From NCBI GenBank assembly GCA_013152715.1, contig JAADFU010000179.1:1-49856 (forward strand): DNA of 49,856 nt, given 5' to 3'. This DNA is from Calditrichota bacterium (GTDB lineage: Bacteria > Zhuqueibacterota > Zhuqueibacteria > Thermofontimicrobiales > Thermofontimicrobiaceae). The translations under genes and the position numbers were made by a program. Under the pieces are notes generated by a model, which searched no databases, was not told the origin of the DNA, and saw nothing but the letters and a program-made list of their open reading frames with translations. Shown here in pieces: positions 17,525-25,909 of this stretch; the stretch's first letter is position 1, and each line of letters starts with the position of its first letter.

Positions 17525-17716
17525 TTACACAATAACGGGTGGCGGTGGCGGCGGCGGTTTTGGCGGCAGCGGCAGTGGATCGCCTTTTTTCTGCTTTGCC
17601 TTTTTCGCCAGATTGTAGTCCGCTGTGAGCTTCTGCTGGTAAAACCCGTTTGTGATCGCTCCAAGTAACACAATGATGAGCAAAACGCTCAAGAGCGCGA
17701 CAATTAGAGTTTTCAT
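17525..17716 (-). CDS. Small single-pass membrane protein with polyproline tail
   Basis: 63 aa from the ATG at 17716, which has GGGGAGGAA about 7 nt upstream; longer in-frame starts have none. It has one N-terminal membrane segment (MKTLIVALLSVLLIIVLLGA), a short charged linker (about 33-48) and a C-terminal proline-rich tail ending PPPPPPPVIV. The strong ribosome site, dedicated terminator and long upstream gap argue that it is real. No family recognised. The tail resembles ligands of SH3-like, EVH1-like or TonB-like interaction surfaces only in a general way. Confidence 0.65.
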   Translation of the reverse strand: MKTLIVALLSVLLIIVLLGAITNGFYQQKLTADYNLAKKAKQKKGDPLPLPPKPPPPPPPVIV

Positions 17717-18387
17717 TAACTGGTTCCTCCCCAATAATAAATTTTGATAAATGGAGTTATTTAAATTAGCTTCAAAAACAATGCCAAAAATATTTATGTG
17801 TGACAAAAATGTAATATGTCATAAAAAACAAAAAGTTACAAAAAATCGATTCAGTAGTTTTTGTCGCTAAAATTGCCATTATGTGTCAATTTTGCAACGT
17901 CGCCGTTCCATCTGTGGACAATCTGCAACAGTTTAAATCGATCTTATTCTAAAATTTCATGGTAACTCATTTTAATATTTGAATGTTTCGTGGCAGTTAG
18001 TTTTTATTTCAAATAATTCTCATTGGTTAATAGCGTCATTGAGGCCATTATCAGAAAAATAAAGAAGAAAAACTTTGATAATTGTTAATGTCTTGTAATT
18101 ATTTTAGCTAATGAAATAGCTAAATCTGGCGTCACGTTTTCAGCGAAAACAACCAATTTATCGTATTTACAATGGTTAATCTGGTTTAATCATATAATCT
18201 GCGGTAATTAAAATTGTTATGTCGAATTTTGGAATATTATTTTGTGAATCAAGGGCATATTTAAAAAACAGGATCTTATTGCTTGTCATTTATCGGCTTA
18301 CATAGTTAAGACGAACTAATCCATGATATTTTGCATTACCTCCTAAAATAAAATCCAAAAATTGCTAAGCAAGAGGGATTGACGCTT
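17717..18387. other. AT-rich intergenic region without recognisable gene
   Basis: About 670 bp, the longest gap in the window, lying between the divergent small membrane protein and the UDP-sugar pyrophosphorylase. It is AT-rich with short inverted repeats (TAGCT/AGCTA near 18108-18124, GTTTTC/GAAAAC near 18136-18150) and no open frame with a plausible ribosome site. No tRNA cloverleaf, riboswitch core or CRISPR repeat was seen. It may hold the two divergent promoters and an unrecognised small RNA. Confidence 0.5.
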
Positions 18388-19803
18388 ATGGAAAAATCGT
18401 ACGAAAAAATAAGGAAAAAGGCTACAAATTTCGGGCAAGAGCATGTTTTCCGGTTTTGGAACGAATTGGACGAAGATGAGCGACAAAGCTTGTGCGCTCA
18501 ATTGGAGAGGATTAATTTCGATTTAATGCAGCACCTGAAAGAGCAGTATATTGACAAAAAAGGCCACAAAATCGAAATCGGTGATTTGAAGCCGATCGCC
18601 GCCATACCTGTGCCGAATACGCCTGAGCAAATAAGCGCTATGGAAAAGGCGCGGCAAGTGGGAAAACAGAGAATCGCGGCGGGAAAAGTAGCAGCGCTGT
18701 TGGTCGCCGGAGGCCAAGGCACGCGTTTGGGTTTTCACGGACCCAAGGGAATGTACCCGATCTGCCCGATGAGCCAGAAAACTTTTTTTCAACTTCACGC
18801 CGAGAAAATTCTTTCCCTGCGCAATAAGTTTGGCGTGTCAATCCCGTGGTACATCATGACCAGCGAAACAAATCACCGACAAACTGTGGATTTTTTTCAA
18901 CGGCATAACTTTTTCGATTTAGCGAAATCGGATGTGATATTTTTTACTCAAGGGATGCTGCCGGCGATGGACGAAAACGGAAAATTCTTTCTCGATGCAA
19001 AAAACCATATTTTTACTAATCCTAACGGTCACGGCGGCACGCTCTTTGCGCTGCGGGATAGCAATTGTCTGGAAGACATGGCAAAACGCGGCATTGAGGA
19101 TATTTTCTATTTTCAGGTCGACAATGTGCTGAACAAAATTTGCGATCCGGTTTTTATCGGTTACCACCATTTGCAGAAATCAGACATGTCGTCTAAAGTC
19201 GTGGAAAAAAGATATCCGCTGGAAAAAGTGGGCGTCATTGGCAAGCGCCGCGGAAAAGTGTCGGTGATTGAATACAGCGACATGCCGGAAAAAGACCAGC
19301 GCGCGCGCGACGACAGCGGCAAACTCAAATATCGTAACGGCAGCATTGCCATTCACGTGATCGATCGAAAATTCATTGAAAAATTGACGGAAAGCAATTT
19401 GAGCCTGCCGTTCCATGTGGCGCACAAAAAAATTACTTACCTTGATGAGCAGGGAAACGAAATCGAACCGGCAGAAGCCAACGGCTACAAATTTGAGATG
19501 TTCATTTTTGACGCGCTGCCGTACGCGAAAAATCCGGTGGTGATGATGGTTGATCGAAAAGAAGAGTTCAGCCCGGTGAAAAACAAAGATGGTGATGAAA
19601 ACACGCCGAAGACCGCTCGCAGAGATTTGATGAATTATTACGCCCGGATGCTGCAGCGAGCGGGTTACGAAGTCGAATTTGACGAGAAAAATAATGTCAA
19701 AGGAAAAATCGAAATCAGTCCGCTGTTTGCCGCAACGCCTGAAGATTTGCGGCAGAAATTGGGAGAAAATTTTCGGTTCAGCGGAGAATTGTATTTGCAT
19801 TAG
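18388..19803 (+). CDS. UDPGP-family pyrophosphorylase (UDP-N-acetylglucosamine / UTP-sugar type)
   Basis: 471 aa from the ATG, which sits 10 nt after AGAGGG; a TTG three codons upstream is too close to it. The nucleotide-binding motif LLVAGGQGTRLGFHGPKGMY (about 105-124) and PNGHGGTLFAL (about 212-222) place it in the eukaryotic-like UAP1/QRI1 branch rather than GlmU or GalU. QVDNVL (the UTP-sugar metal-site region) and KRRGKVSVIEYSD are also present. It makes a UDP-sugar, most likely UDP-GlcNAc, from UTP and the sugar 1-phosphate. The exact sugar cannot be told. Confidence 0.88.
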   Translation: MEKSYEKIRKKATNFGQEHVFRFWNELDEDERQSLCAQLERINFDLMQHLKEQYIDKKGHKIEIGDLKPIAAIPVPNTPEQISAMEKARQVGKQRIAAGKVAALLVAGGQGTRLGFHGPKGMYPICPMSQKTFFQLHAEKILSLRNKFGVSIPWYIMTSETNHRQTVDFFQRHNFFDLAKSDVIFFTQGMLPAMDENGKFFLDAKNHIFTNPNGHGGTLFALRDSNCLEDMAKRGIEDIFYFQVDNVLNKICDPVFIGYHHLQKSDMSSKVVEKRYPLEKVGVIGKRRGKVSVIEYSDMPEKDQRARDDSGKLKYRNGSIAIHVIDRKFIEKLTESNLSLPFHVAHKKITYLDEQGNEIEPAEANGYKFEMFIFDALPYAKNPVVMMVDRKEEFSPVKNKDGDENTPKTARRDLMNYYARMLQRAGYEVEFDEKNNVKGKIEISPLFAATPEDLRQKLGENFRFSGELYLH

Positions 19804-19845
19804 TCAAAAATTTTATTATATTATGAAAAGAAAATTTGCAGATTC

Positions 19846-19875
19846 GGCTTGACTTCGGTTTCACGGAGTCAAGCC
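19846..19875. other. Hairpin upstream of the AsmA-like gene
   Basis: A 9-bp perfect stem, GGCTTGACT and AGTCAAGCC, with a 12-nt loop. No T-run follows, so it is not a classical terminator. It lies 26 bp before the start codon and might influence translation or mRNA stability. Confidence 0.4.
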
Positions 19876-19900
19876 CTGAACTAAATGAGATCATTTTTCT

Positions 19901-22900
19901 ATGATCAGAAAAATTGCCTACATTGCAGTTCACGCGGCAATCGTTTTCCTCACCCTGATTTTGATCGCGCTGTTAGTGCTGACCAAGGTTTTCTCACCGG
20001 AAAAAATCAGAACGCTCATCCGAGATAATTTATCCGTTGCCACCAGCAGAGCAGTGGAAATTGAAGCTGTCTCTTTCAACGCCTTCAAAGGCCTGATGTT
20101 GTCGAATGTAAACATCTACGAGAAATCAGACGGGCAAAATACGCCTTCGGACTCGGCGCTATTTTTTCACATTGACAAATTGGAACTGCGCTATTTTCTG
20201 CCGGCGCTGCTGAAAATGGAGCTGCAAGTCAACAAAATTGTGTTTGACCACCCGGTTTTTCACCTGGTTCAGGACAGCAGCGGCGCGTGGAATTTTGACG
20301 ACATTTTTGCCGCGGACACCACGGCGATGGACACTGCGGCAGCGGACACTTCCCCGGGGCAATTGCCTTTCACTTTGAATGTCAAAGAGATTGCTCTGAA
20401 AAATTTAGTTGTGCAAGCTGATGTTGCCCAGCGAGACTCACACATTGTCCTGCGCTCCGGCGGTGTGTCTCTCACCGTGAGCGAAACTTTTCTCCCAAAA
20501 TTTTCTTCAAAAAAATTTGAGAAAAAGGTGCGCACCAAAATCGTTCTTCAGTCGGATGACCAGCCGTGGAATATTTTCATTGAAAATAAAAACACCGGAT
20601 CGGCGGCGGAATATCAGGCGAAGCTACGAGCGAACCTCAGCGCAAAAGTTCACAGTCTGGAGACATTTTCCGCAACGGCTGCCGTTTCCGTGACGGATGC
20701 GCGCGCCCGTTTCCGAAAAAAGACACAGGATTCATTTGATTGGGTAAATTTTCCTCTACCGCAGGTTTTTTCCCTTGGTCTGAATTTGCAGGGAAATGCC
20801 AGGTCCGGTGACTTTCAGGTACAGCAACTCGATTTTGCTCTGGGTCAAGAAACAGTTGTTGAACTCACTGGTAAAATTCGTCAGGCATTTAAGGCGCCGT
20901 TTTTTGATTTGAAAGTTGTGCGTAGCGATGCTAACTTGGAGCGATTGTTTACCTCGTTCGTTCCCTTTTTGCCAGATTCGCTCCGCGAACAATTAGAGGG
21001 ACTGAAATTCGCAGGTCGCCTCTCGTTTTTGGGCTCAAAATTTCGCGGCAATCCAACGGCGACCACGCCGGACAGCGCGCTGCAATTTCGGGCGGCGCTT
21101 AACCTGCTGAATTTTTCGTTTGAACAAGCGCAGCCACTCACCAAAGTTGAAAATCTCAACGTCGAGTTTTTTGCCACCGGGACAGTGCAAGCGGGGAACA
21201 TGCAAGACGCGCGCGCTAATTTGAAATTCAACGCGGCACAAATTTTTTCTCTGGCGGACACCGTCGCCTATTCTGCGGAGAAAATCACAGCGGATTTTTA
21301 TGGGCATTTGAATGCAAATTTTTTGCCCGACACGGTGAACGGAAAATTGAGAATCGGTAATGTGTTCGACTCGCCGCTGACGCTGGCAATTGACGTCAAA
21401 GCCAGCGACAATTTCAACAAATTTCTGGCGACGTTGAACCTGAAAAGCGACAGTCTTTCTCTGGGGAAACTGACGCAGGAAGCCGCAGCAGGAAATGCAA
21501 GCGTCGCTTTGCAAGTGACGGCGTCTTCGCTGGATTCCATCGTGGCAAATTTACAGATGAAAACCGGCGAGTTGGAAGTGATTTCCGAGCCGGAAAATCT
21601 GACTTTTTCTCCGCTAAAAGCTGACGGACGACTGCTTTTCTCCGCGGACACGGCTTTTCAACTCATTCGTCTCAACCCGTCGACGCTGACGGTCGGTGAT
21701 TTTGCTGATATGTTTTTCTCCGGCGAACTGGCGCTGACGGACTCACCCCGCTTGAAATTGACTGTCGACAGTTTGATTGTGAAACATTCCCGTTTATGGC
21801 GCGCGCTGCCGGAAATTTTGACTGAAGAATTGAGCGGGCTCAGCATTCGCGGGAAGACGCGTCTGATCGCCCATTCTGACTTTGATTTGTCCGCTGAAGG
21901 AGATTCTGCAATGATTGTCGTCGGCGATGTTTTTCTCAATGGCGGCTTCGATTATCCGGAGCAGTTTATTTCCGTGGGGAAAATTAACTCCCATTTTAGT
22001 TTTCATTCCAACGGCTTCTCATCGTCAGCAGCCGGCGCGATTAATGTGGACAGCCTGGTACTCATCGGCGTACAGGATAAGCCGGTGGAGGGGATTCAAT
22101 TGACGACGAAATTACACATGCCTTCGCCCGAACAAATCGTTGTGGACTCCGCACGTCTGGAAATTCCGCAATGGAAGATGGAATTAACAGCAGCCGGCGC
22201 GCTCGACAGTTTGTCCGGCGTGATGAAGGGAAAATTTCGTTCGTTCTTTGCCTTTAATTCAGAAGGCGATACAACGCGACTTTTGAACGATGATCTGGCG
22301 CTGTGCGGAAAGCTGTCTTTGAAAAATGACATGCAAATCGCCGGAGACGAGCTTCGCGTCGGTGGCTCCGTGCAAACTGACTGGCTGGACATTTTTTACG
22401 CAGATCTGCTGCAAATTGACTCCCTCGCCGGCCGGATCAACTTTGCAGAAGCCCTTGACATGGTCAACGGAACAGTCATTTCCGCAAAATCCGGCACGAA
22501 TAAAGTCAACAGCGCTCATAAATTTTTTTACGATGTTTTTCGGCCTTACTATTTGACTGATGAGAAAAATCAGTCCGTACTGACCATCAAATCCGTCCGG
22601 GCAATGAATTATTTGATTGAAAATTTCCGTAGCGATATTTTAATCAAAAACGAAAAAATTGAAATTCCGAATTTTCAGGCGGACATTTATGGCGGAAATG
22701 TTTCCGGACAAATTTTCGTAAACATCGCGGACGGGACGCCGGAAAATATCCAGTGGCTGGTTAAAGCAAATGTCGCCCGGCTCAATTCATCGCGCTTGCT
22801 GCCGGCCGGACGCCTGGAGGAAGAATCCGCGGAATTGGACATGACACTGGAATTGAACGGCAAAGGCGTTGATCCGGCAGAATATCTCGAATTGTCCGGC

Positions 22901-23194
22901 TTTCTTTACGTCACAAAAATCGGCGTCAAATTTACTGACAACATGCTGCAATCTTTGGATCCGCAGCAAACGGACAAGAGCATTCAAGACACGCGAAGGC
23001 TGCTCAAGTGGGGTTACAAACCAAAGCTGGTGTCGGTGGAAATTAAACACGATAATTTGTACCCTACGATTCATCTTGTCAAGGGGAGTTTTTTCGCGAA
23101 ACTGATTCCGCTGAATCTGAGTGGCGGTAAAATCGAATTGGCGCGCATTCCGTTGCAGATAATTTTTTCTTCGCTGGAAACGTCTTCCCAGTGA
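19901..23194 (+). CDS. AsmA-like large envelope protein
   Basis: 1097 aa. One N-terminal membrane anchor (about 5-28) precedes a very long periplasmic region of alternating beta strands, the pattern of AsmA/TamB/YhdP-type bridge proteins. The N-terminus (VEIEAVSFNAFKGLMLSNVNIYE) matches the AsmA start, where a conserved Val-Glu-Ile region leads into repeated L-x-L-x-N-V-x-I elements. The C-terminal ~250 residues (INSAHKFFYDVF onward) resemble the AsmA C-terminal domain. Members move phospholipids between inner and outer membranes. The ribosome site is weak. It follows a UDP-sugar gene but no shared pathway is evident. Confidence 0.82.
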   Translation: MIRKIAYIAVHAAIVFLTLILIALLVLTKVFSPEKIRTLIRDNLSVATSRAVEIEAVSFNAFKGLMLSNVNIYEKSDGQNTPSDSALFFHIDKLELRYFLPALLKMELQVNKIVFDHPVFHLVQDSSGAWNFDDIFAADTTAMDTAAADTSPGQLPFTLNVKEIALKNLVVQADVAQRDSHIVLRSGGVSLTVSETFLPKFSSKKFEKKVRTKIVLQSDDQPWNIFIENKNTGSAAEYQAKLRANLSAKVHSLETFSATAAVSVTDARARFRKKTQDSFDWVNFPLPQVFSLGLNLQGNARSGDFQVQQLDFALGQETVVELTGKIRQAFKAPFFDLKVVRSDANLERLFTSFVPFLPDSLREQLEGLKFAGRLSFLGSKFRGNPTATTPDSALQFRAALNLLNFSFEQAQPLTKVENLNVEFFATGTVQAGNMQDARANLKFNAAQIFSLADTVAYSAEKITADFYGHLNANFLPDTVNGKLRIGNVFDSPLTLAIDVKASDNFNKFLATLNLKSDSLSLGKLTQEAAAGNASVALQVTASSLDSIVANLQMKTGELEVISEPENLTFSPLKADGRLLFSADTAFQLIRLNPSTLTVGDFADMFFSGELALTDSPRLKLTVDSLIVKHSRLWRALPEILTEELSGLSIRGKTRLIAHSDFDLSAEGDSAMIVVGDVFLNGGFDYPEQFISVGKINSHFSFHSNGFSSSAAGAINVDSLVLIGVQDKPVEGIQLTTKLHMPSPEQIVVDSARLEIPQWKMELTAAGALDSLSGVMKGKFRSFFAFNSEGDTTRLLNDDLALCGKLSLKNDMQIAGDELRVGGSVQTDWLDIFYADLLQIDSLAGRINFAEALDMVNGTVISAKSGTNKVNSAHKFFYDVFRPYYLTDEKNQSVLTIKSVRAMNYLIENFRSDILIKNEKIEIPNFQADIYGGNVSGQIFVNIADGTPENIQWLVKANVARLNSSRLLPAGRLEEESAELDMTLELNGKGVDPAEYLELSGFLYVTKIGVKFTDNMLQSLDPQQTDKSIQDTRRLLKWGYKPKLVSVEIKHDNLYPTIHLVKGSFFAKLIPLNLSGGKIELARIPLQIIFSSLETSSQ

Positions 23195-23412
23195 CGAAAT
23201 GCGGTGTCAGTTATCCGGCGTTAGCTAAAATCAGGAATTTTCCGAGAAAACCTGGGAATGAAAAAGCGACGCAAGACAAACAATCATTTTTGGGATTGTG
23301 TTGTAGCGATAACTCTCTAATTTTTTTATAATAAAAACGTACAAAATATATTTTCCTTTCCAAGAGTCGCAAAGTAAACGAACAGTCATTAATTTTCGTC
23401 TTAATTGTAGAA

Positions 23413-23991
23413 ATGAAAAAAGATCCGGACGCGAAATTAGTCAAAAGTGCGAAGATGGGCGACAGCAAAGCATTCGGCAGGCTGGTTCGGCGCTATCAGA
23501 AAAAAGTACTCTACCTGGCCTATGATCTGGTGGGAAATTACACCGATGCACAGGATGTGGCGCAGAACGCATTTTTTCAGGCGTTCAAAAATATCAACGC
23601 ATTTCAGGAAAAGTCCGCTTTCTCCACCTGGTTGTACCGAATTACTGCCAATGCCGCGATAGATTTTCAGCGCAGCAAAAAACGGCGACAGGCGTCTTCT
23701 TTGAATCAACCGGCTTATCACGACGAGCAAGAAGTGGAAGTGATGGACACTTTGCCGGAAAAAGGGCAGAGCGTAGCCGAGAAAATTGAGCGAGCGGATT
23801 TGAGTAAATTAATTCGGGAGTTAGCCGAACAATTGCCGCCGCAGCAGCGCGCGGCATTTGTGTTGAAATATTTCCACGAAAAAACAACGGCCGAAATCGC
23901 GGAAATTCTGCATTGCGACGCCGTGACCGTGCGCGGTCATATTTTGCGGGCGACGATAAAGTTGAGAAAAAAACTAAAGGAAGAAAAATGA
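23413..23991 (+). CDS. ECF-type RNA polymerase sigma factor
   Basis: 192 aa. Sigma region 2 is visible at about 15-90 (FGRLVRRYQKKVLYLAYDL, DAQDVAQNAFFQAFKNI, FSTWLYRITANAAID) and region 4 at about 135-188 (LPPQQRAAFVLKYFHEKTTAEIAEIL ... VRGHILRATIKLRKKL, a helix-turn-helix). No region 3, as expected. Its stop overlaps the ATG of the anti-sigma gene (ATGA), so the pair is translationally coupled. Its regulon is unknown; an envelope role is likely from the neighbours. Confidence 0.93.
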   Translation: MKKDPDAKLVKSAKMGDSKAFGRLVRRYQKKVLYLAYDLVGNYTDAQDVAQNAFFQAFKNINAFQEKSAFSTWLYRITANAAIDFQRSKKRRQASSLNQPAYHDEQEVEVMDTLPEKGQSVAEKIERADLSKLIRELAEQLPPQQRAAFVLKYFHEKTTAEIAEILHCDAVTVRGHILRATIKLRKKLKEEK

Positions 23992-24746
23992 GAGAATGTC
24001 CCAGGCAAAACCTCATCGTGGACTTTGTTTTTCATGAAATGGATGGCGCAGCGCGGAAAAAGTTTGAGGAACATCTGAACAACTGCGACATTTGTCAGAT
24101 GCGGCTGCAACAATTTGAGGGTACAATTCCGGTCATAAAAAAGATGCGGCGGGATCAGCCCGAGAAAAATATTCTTGAGAATTACCAAAAGACGCTGAAA
24201 AATAGTTTTTATCCGAAACTGAGCTTGAGATGGCGGCTGCAAGAATGGCTGGAAGATTTTTTCGTCACTCCGTCGTTGTCGATGAGACTGGCGCAGGCGG
24301 CAGCGATGTTGGTGATCGGCGTTCTGCTGGGACGGCTATTCTTTTTCCAGCCGCAGGCCCCTGTTTCGGTAACCAGTAACGCCAATCAGATGATCGCCGC
24401 GAACGTTTCCGATCAGCTTTTGCAGCATTATTTGCAGGAAACGGAGATGATTTTGCTGGATGTGGCGAACACCAACCCGGCGGAAGACGCGCAAATGATT
24501 TCTTCGATGAAAGAGTTGGCAATTTACCGTCGCTTGTTGCAAAAAACAGTTTTGTGTCGGGAACGCGCCGAGGAATTGAAAGATCCGGCGTTGGCAAATT
24601 TGATTGATGAAATTGAATTGATTTTCTTGGATTTGTGCAATGCGGAAGATGAAAGTTTGAATGAAATGCTGCAACACGTGAGAAGCCAGATCAAAGATTC
24701 TCATATTTTGCTGGAAATTAACACGGTCGAGCAGCGCGGGATTTGA
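23988..24746 (+). CDS. Zinc-binding anti-sigma factor, membrane-anchored
   Basis: 252 aa from the ATG overlapping the sigma stop; it has AAGGAAG upstream, whereas earlier in-frame starts lie inside the sigma gene. The N-terminal domain has the ZAS pattern HxxxCxxC (HLNNCDIC, about residues 24-31). A single membrane segment follows (AAAMLVIGVLLGRLFFF, about 105-121) and then a helical periplasmic domain of ~130 residues. It should bind and inhibit the coupled sigma factor. The long C-terminal domain could sense an envelope signal; no protease or sensor for it is seen nearby. Confidence 0.88.
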   Translation: MRECPRQNLIVDFVFHEMDGAARKKFEEHLNNCDICQMRLQQFEGTIPVIKKMRRDQPEKNILENYQKTLKNSFYPKLSLRWRLQEWLEDFFVTPSLSMRLAQAAAMLVIGVLLGRLFFFQPQAPVSVTSNANQMIAANVSDQLLQHYLQETEMILLDVANTNPAEDAQMISSMKELAIYRRLLQKTVLCRERAEELKDPALANLIDEIELIFLDLCNAEDESLNEMLQHVRSQIKDSHILLEINTVEQRGI

Positions 24747-24923
24747 CGGGTTTCGCGTTGCGGACAAACGGGTGACGGTCACTTTTTCGCCGCAATGCAG
24801 AGATTTTAGTGTGAGAATTTCTAAATGTTCAAAAAAACTCGAAACTATTAACTCATAAATTTTTGCGTAACTATTTTTTGTAACAATTTAGCCAAATTTT
24901 GAAGCAAAGAAGGGCGGCATAGA

Positions 24924-25685
24924 ATGAAATTTAAATCATTGATGTTTCTATCGGCGATTTGCGGGATTTTCTTTTTGTCTTCGTTGTGGGCGCAGGACGG
25001 ATTTCAATACTATTATCAGGCAAAAAAGCTGATGCACCAGCGCGAATACAAAAAGGCGCTGGATTTATTCGACAAGCTGAAAAAGGAATTTCCGGGAAGC
25101 AAATACGAAGACGACGCGGAGTTTTGGTCGGCGTACATCATGGAAAGGGAAAATCGCTACGATGAATCATTCCAGCGCTACAATCGCCTGAAGGAAAAAT
25201 ATCCTAAAAGTCCCTGGGTAGACGACGCTGAAGTGCAGCAGATCGGCATTGCGGAAAGATTAGCCAATCGCGGGAAGCGGAAATATTTGAATTATCTCGT
25301 TGACAGAGTCCATTCGCGGGACAAAACGATCAAATATCAAGCGTCATTGAGTTTGGGCAAATTGAACGATCAGCGCGCGCTGCCCGGTCTGCGCCAGATT
25401 GCCAACAACGGAGACAAAGATATGAGCCAGATAGCGCGTTCTTTGATTAAAACCATTGAGTCCGATCGCGTCAAACACCCGGAGAGAAATCAGATTAAGA
25501 ATCGTCTGCCCCTTCGTGACGGAAAAAAATATGAAAAAATTCCCATGAAGCGGCCGCAAAGCCGACTGAAAAATCCGCCGCGAGCGCCGAGGATTCAGCA
25601 TCCCGGATCAGGGCAATCGAAATCCGGAAGAACCGGTTCCGGAAATTCAGGCAAAAAAACGTCTTCTCCGAAAGGAAAAAGCTAA
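24924..25685 (+). CDS. Exported TPR/HEAT-repeat protein with basic tail
   Basis: 253 aa. A signal peptide (to about residue 23, SSLWAQ) is followed by TPR-like repeats of the BamD/YbgF kind (about 25-100: QAKKLMHQREYKKALDLFDKL, FQRYNRLKEKYPKSPWVDDAE), a HEAT-like segment (about 130-180: KYQASLSLGKLNDQRALPGL) and a C-terminal ~70-residue tail rich in Lys, Arg, Pro, Ser and Gly. It follows the sigma/anti-sigma pair in the same direction after 177 bp and may be part of their regulon. Confidence 0.78.
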   Translation: MKFKSLMFLSAICGIFFLSSLWAQDGFQYYYQAKKLMHQREYKKALDLFDKLKKEFPGSKYEDDAEFWSAYIMERENRYDESFQRYNRLKEKYPKSPWVDDAEVQQIGIAERLANRGKRKYLNYLVDRVHSRDKTIKYQASLSLGKLNDQRALPGLRQIANNGDKDMSQIARSLIKTIESDRVKHPERNQIKNRLPLRDGKKYEKIPMKRPQSRLKNPPRAPRIQHPGSGQSKSGRTGSGNSGKKTSSPKGKS

Positions 25686-25909
25686 ATTTTTTCACATCTG
25701 AATTTTAGGATTTTGTGGAGTTGGAAGCGGAAAATAATCGAATTTTACGGACGTAATTACTCAAAAGTCTCTGCGGCGTATTTTTTGTTGCTGAGTTGTT
25801 ACGCATTCGTTAATTTGAACAATTTGAAACTGATGTCGTTGAATAAAAAAAGTGGAATTTCTTTGAAGAAAGTTGCATAAAAATCATTATTAGTGCAAGG
25901 AGTGAAGCA

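Noticed and set aside
18316-18336. Minus-strand six-codon frame with GGAGGT just upstream, as a leader peptide
   Set aside because: The ribosome site is only one base from the ATG and no attenuator or downstream minus-strand gene follows closely.
19180-19800. 206-codon minus-strand frame opposite the UDP-sugar pyrophosphorylase
   Set aside because: Antisense shadow, Phe/His-rich, without motifs.
24769-24785. GTGACGGTCACTTTTT after the anti-sigma gene as a terminator
   Set aside because: The stem would be only 4-5 bp with too small a loop.
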